A DNA stretch of 8,336 nt. Source: Caulobacteraceae bacterium. GTDB lineage: Bacteria > Pseudomonadota > Alphaproteobacteria > Caulobacterales > Caulobacteraceae. The position numbers and the translations under genes are program-made. The notes below the pieces were generated by a model. The model was not told the DNA's origin and did not search any database. It saw only the letters and a list, made by a program, of their open reading frames with translations. Where the stretch lies: assembly GCA_947456005.1 (NCBI GenBank), contig CANGRP010000111.1, positions 1-8,336 on the forward strand, read 5' to 3'. Positions 5,550 through 8,336 of this stretch are shown here, piece after piece. Position 1 is the stretch's first letter, and each line of letters starts with the position of its first letter.

Positions 5550-6334
5550 GCACGGCCGATCCCTACGGCGCCCAGGCCCACGCCCGCGCCATGGCCGGGA
5601 CCCGGGTGATGGCCATGCCGACCCTGCCGGCGCCGGACGGTTTCATCTGGGAGGAAACCGTCGCTGCGGGCGGCTACGCAACCAAGCGGCTGAATCGCGG
5701 CGCCCACCTGAAGCTCACCGACCTGGAGGGCGACGCCTGCGTCTCCCTGCTGGTCTTCAACGCCGAGGCGCCGGCCGAGCGCCTCAATGTGGCCGACACC
5801 ACCAAGGTGCAGTGGAACGCCTACCTGGGCGCCGGGCGCCTGCTCCTGTCCGACATGGGCCGGGTGCTGTTCTCGATCCTGGAGGACGAGGCCGGGACCC
5901 ATGATTGCTTCTGCGGCGCCTCGAACGAGGCGTCCAACGCCCGGCGATACGGGGACGGCGCAAATCATGGGACGCACCCCAACGCCCGGGACAGGTTCCT
6001 GATCGCCGCCGGCAAGCACGGTCTCACGCGCAAGGATGTCCACCCCTGCATCAACCTGTTCAAGGGGGTCCGGGTGGAGGCCGATGGCGGCCTGGTCTTC
6101 GAGGGGGGGGCCTTCCCTGCAGGGCGCAGTCTGACCCTGCGGGCCGAGATGGACGTGCTGGTCGTGCTGGCCAACTGCCCGCACGTGCTGGATCCGCGCC
6201 CCGGCTACACCGTGACCCCGGTCCGCGCCACCGCCTGGCGAGGGGAGCCCGCCGCCCCGGACGATCCGATCCGCAACGCCACGCCGGAGGGCCTTCGCGC
6301 CTTCCTCAACGTCGAGGACTACTACGCCCGATGA
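5546..6334 (+). CDS. DUF1989 protein, urea amidolyase-associated protein UAAP1 (likely carboxyguanidine deiminase subunit)
   Basis: A 262-aa cytoplasmic protein of the DUF1989 family, type UAAP1. Such proteins pair with UAAP2 next to urea/guanidine carboxylase; published work on this pair (CgdA and CgdB) assigns a heteromeric deiminase turning carboxyguanidine into allophanate and ammonia. I do not assign which letter belongs to this gene. Visible: LKLTDLEGDACVSLLVFNA (55-73), WNAYLGAGRLLLSDMGRVL (90-108), the probable metal-binding HDCFCGASN (119-127), NHGTH (140-144), HPCINLFKG (166-174), LRAEMDVLVVLANCPHV (about 196-212) and a UAAP1-type tail LNVEDYYAR. The GTG start at 5546 overlaps the regulator's stop by 4 bases, and GGGGAGGG lies about 8 bases upstream. 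The stop overlaps the next start (ATGA). An 8-G run lies at 6103-6110. Confidence 0.9.
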   Translation: MSTADPYGAQAHARAMAGTRVMAMPTLPAPDGFIWEETVAAGGYATKRLNRGAHLKLTDLEGDACVSLLVFNAEAPAERLNVADTTKVQWNAYLGAGRLLLSDMGRVLFSILEDEAGTHDCFCGASNEASNARRYGDGANHGTHPNARDRFLIAAGKHGLTRKDVHPCINLFKGVRVEADGGLVFEGGAFPAGRSLTLRAEMDVLVVLANCPHVLDPRPGYTVTPVRATAWRGEPAAPDDPIRNATPEGLRAFLNVEDYYAR

Positions 6335-6969
6335 GCCCCTCCGACGCGCCTCCCGGAACCGTGGTCCATGACGAGGTGGTGCCCGCCCGGGCGCCCTGGA
6401 CCCATCTGTTGGCAAGGGGGGAGACCCTGCGCATCGTCGACCTGGAGGGCAACCAGGCGGTGGACTTCCTGATGTACGCCGCCGCCGATGACGCCGAGCG
6501 CTACTCGGCCCAGGACACTGTCGCCGCCCAGGGCAACCTCTTCCTGCGCACCGGCGCTGTCCTCCTGTCCAACGAGGGCCGCCCGATGATGACGGTGACG
6601 GACACCAACGTCGCCTACCACGACACCATCGGCGGGGCCTGCTCCTGCGAGAGCAACACCCTGCGCTATGGCCACCACACCAAGTCCCAGCACGCCTGCG
6701 TCGAGAACTTCCTCCAGGGCAACGCCCGGTACCTGCGGAACAAGCGGGACATGGTGTCGAACATCAACTGGTTCATGAACGTGCCGGTGGAGGCGGACGG
6801 CGCTCTTGGCATCGTCGATGGCATCTCGGCGCCGGGGCTCTACGTTGAGCTGCGTGCGGAGATGGATCTGGTGGTCGTGGTCTCGAACTGCCCGCAGGTG
6901 AACAACCCCTGCAATGGCTTCAACCCGACGCCGGTCCGCATGATCGTCACCGCCTCCAGCGCGGGGTGA
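6331..6969 (+). CDS. DUF1989 protein, urea amidolyase-associated protein UAAP2 (likely carboxyguanidine deiminase subunit)
   Basis: A 212-aa DUF1989 protein, paralogous to the preceding gene and its likely partner in one deiminase complex. Matching elements: LRIVDLEGNQAVDFLMY (33-49), GNLFLRTGAVLLSNEGRPM (68-86), YHDTIGGACSCESN (96-109; His97, Asp98, Cys104 and Cys106 line up with His119, Asp120, Cys121 and Cys123 of UAAP1), YGHHTKSQHACVENF (113-127), SNINWFMNVPVEADG and VELRAEMDLVVVVSNCPQVNNPCN. The CSCES and ENF segments are typical of UAAP2. The frame is open far upstream, but the start is set at 6331 because the upstream part is UAAP1 sequence in another frame and the ATG overlaps the UAAP1 stop as ATGA. 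No good ribosome site is seen, so coupling is likely. Four bases separate its stop from the carboxylase start. Confidence 0.9.
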   Translation: MSPSDAPPGTVVHDEVVPARAPWTHLLARGETLRIVDLEGNQAVDFLMYAAADDAERYSAQDTVAAQGNLFLRTGAVLLSNEGRPMMTVTDTNVAYHDTIGGACSCESNTLRYGHHTKSQHACVENFLQGNARYLRNKRDMVSNINWFMNVPVEADGALGIVDGISAPGLYVELRAEMDLVVVVSNCPQVNNPCNGFNPTPVRMIVTASSAG

Positions 6970-6973
6970 GCCC

Positions 6974-8336
6974 ATGTTCGACAAGGTCCTGATCGCTAAC
7001 CGCGGCGCCATCGCCTGCCGGATCATCCGCACCCTGCGCCGCATGGGGGTGACATCCGTTGCGGTGTTCTCCGACGCCGACGCCGGCTCGGCCCACGTCC
7101 GGGAAGCTGACGAGGCGGTGCGCATCGGCCCTGCACCGGCCGGCGAAAGTTACCTGAACATCGAGGCTGTGCTGGCCGCCGCCCGGGCGACAGGGGCGCA
7201 GGCGATCCACCCCGGCTACGGCTTCCTGTCCGAGAACACCGCCTTTGCCGAGGCCTGCGAGGCGGCCGGGATCACCTTCATCGGTCCGACGCCGGACAAT
7301 ATCCGGGCCTTTGGCCTCAAGCACACGGCTCGGGAGCTCGCTAGGGCCCATGGCGCGCCGCTGGCCCCCGGGACCGACCTCTTGACCGACGCGGCAGCAG
7401 CCCTCGCCGCCGCCCGTGAGATCGGCTTTCCGGTGATCCTGAAGGCCACCGCCGGGGGCGGGGGCATCGGGATGAAGGTCTGTGAGACCGAGGCCCAGGT
7501 CGCCGACGCCTTCGCCTCGGTGGTGCGGATGGCCTCAGGGGCCTTCGCCGACGCCGGGGTCTTCCTGGAGCGCTATGTCGCCGAGGCCCGGCATATCGAG
7601 GTCCAGGTTTTCGGGGACGGGCAGGGGACGGTCATCGCCCTGGGCGAGCGCGACTGCTCCCTGCAGAGGCGCAACCAGAAGGTGGTCGAGGAGACGCCGG
7701 CCCCGCACCTGCCGCCAGCGACCCGCCAGGCCCTTGTCGACGCCGCCATCCGGCTGACCCGGGCGGTCGACTACCGATCCGCCGGCACGGTTGAGTTCCT
7801 CTACGATCCGGCGCGGGACGACTTCTATTTTCTTGAGGTCAACACCCGCCTGCAGGTGGAGCATGGCGTCACCGAGGAGGTCACCGGCGTCGACCTGGTG
7901 GAGTGGATGATCCGCGGCGCCGCCGGGGATTACGCCTTCATGCGAGGGGGCGCCCCTTCACCCTCTGGCGCCTCCATCCAGGTGCGGCTCTATGCCGAGG
8001 ACCCGGACCGGGACTACCGGCCGAGCAGCGGCGTGCTGACGGAGGCGACACTCCCCCCCGGCGCCCGGGTCGAGACCTGGGTCGCCCCGGGGGCGGAGAT
8101 CACCTCGCACTATGATCCGATGATCGCCAAGCTGATCGTCCGGGCGGACACCCGGGAGGCGGCGGTGGCCGCCATGCAGGAGGCGCTCGAGGGGACCCGC
8201 CTTGCGGGGATCGAGACCAATCTGGACTGGCTGCGCACGGTCGCGAGGTCGGCGCCCTTCGTCAGCGGGGAGGTTTCCACCCGGGTCCTCGCCACGATCC
8301 GGCATGAGGCCCGCAGCGTCCACGTCCTGTCCGGCG
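6974..8336 (+). CDS. urea/guanidine carboxylase, biotin-carboxylase part, 3' partial
   Basis: The first 454 codons of a large biotin-dependent carboxylase (about 1,200 aa in the family), open to the window end. It covers the ATP-grasp biotin carboxylase domain: KVLIANRGAIACRI (4-17), HPGYGFLSEN (79-88), FGLKHTAR (113-120), characteristic of the urea/guanidine carboxylase branch, Lys157 and the GGGGIG loop (161-166), RHIEVQVFGDG (206-216), ERDCSLQRRNQKVVEETP (225-242), and Glu274, Glu288, Asn290, Arg292, Glu296 and Arg338, all at the positions expected from E. coli AccC. The active site looks complete. The carboxyltransferase and biotinyl domains, which decide urea versus guanidine, lie outside. 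The UAAP1/UAAP2 neighbours favour guanidine. The ATG at 6974 follows GGGGTGA, which overlaps the UAAP2 stop. Allophanate hydrolase would be expected next. Confidence 0.95.
   Translation, partial: MFDKVLIANRGAIACRIIRTLRRMGVTSVAVFSDADAGSAHVREADEAVRIGPAPAGESYLNIEAVLAAARATGAQAIHPGYGFLSENTAFAEACEAAGITFIGPTPDNIRAFGLKHTARELARAHGAPLAPGTDLLTDAAAALAAAREIGFPVILKATAGGGGIGMKVCETEAQVADAFASVVRMASGAFADAGVFLERYVAEARHIEVQVFGDGQGTVIALGERDCSLQRRNQKVVEETPAPHLPPATRQALVDAAIRLTRAVDYRSAGTVEFLYDPARDDFYFLEVNTRLQVEHGVTEEVTGVDLVEWMIRGAAGDYAFMRGGAPSPSGASIQVRLYAEDPDRDYRPSSGVLTEATLPPGARVETWVAPGAEITSHYDPMIAKLIVRADTREAAVAAMQEALEGTRLAGIETNLDWLRTVARSAPFVSGEVSTRVLATIRHEARSVHVLSG

Noticed and set aside
5324..6415. Long minus-strand open frame (363 codons) opposite the NikR-like and UAAP1 genes
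   Set aside because: It mirrors well-supported plus-strand genes, its translation has no recognisable domain and is low in complexity; long antisense frames are expected in DNA this GC-rich.
1..8336. CRISPR array, tRNA or rRNA genes
   Set aside because: No regularly spaced repeats and no tRNA- or rRNA-like conserved blocks were noticed on either strand.

Overview
The window looks like chromosomal DNA from a high-GC alphaproteobacterium, most likely a member of the Caulobacterales. This placement is inference. It rests on the GC-rich codon use, the FecA-like TonB-dependent receptor, the IS6-type transposase relic of the kind common in alphaproteobacteria, and the DUF3833/SDR/DUF547 content. 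No rRNA, tRNA or CRISPR was seen.

Layout. (1) 1-768, plus strand: the C-terminal part of a TonB-dependent outer-membrane receptor whose start lies outside the window. (2) 769-1168: no intact gene. It holds a weak terminator candidate, a 9-bp inverted repeat and a decayed 5' fragment of an IS6-family transposase with an in-frame stop. (3) 3500-1169, minus strand: a three-gene unit of DUF3833 lipoprotein, short-chain dehydrogenase and Tat-exported DUF547 protein, probably cell-envelope related. (4) 4626-3649, minus strand: an aldo/keto reductase with its own terminator. (5) 4627-5072: a divergent intergenic region with a hairpin, a VOC/glyoxalase gene cut off after about 38 codons, and a perfect 7-bp dyad that looks like an operator. 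(6) 5073-8336, plus strand: a tightly packed operon of a NikR-like regulator, two paralogous DUF1989 proteins (urea amidolyase-associated proteins UAAP1 and UAAP2) and the biotin-carboxylase half of a urea/guanidine carboxylase, which runs off the window.

How the genes work together. The last operon is the most interesting part. Carboxylases annotated as urea carboxylase that sit beside a UAAP1/UAAP2 pair belong to the guanidine assimilation route. In that route guanidine is carboxylated, the DUF1989 pair deiminates carboxyguanidine to allophanate, and allophanate hydrolase releases ammonia. That hydrolase would be expected just downstream, outside the window. Such operons are often under guanidine riboswitches. 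None is recognisable ahead of this operon. It begins instead with a NikR-family ribbon-helix-helix protein that has lost three of the four nickel ligands, and the dyad lies just upstream. This suggests a repressor that has been repurposed to sense something other than nickel, possibly an intermediate of the pathway.
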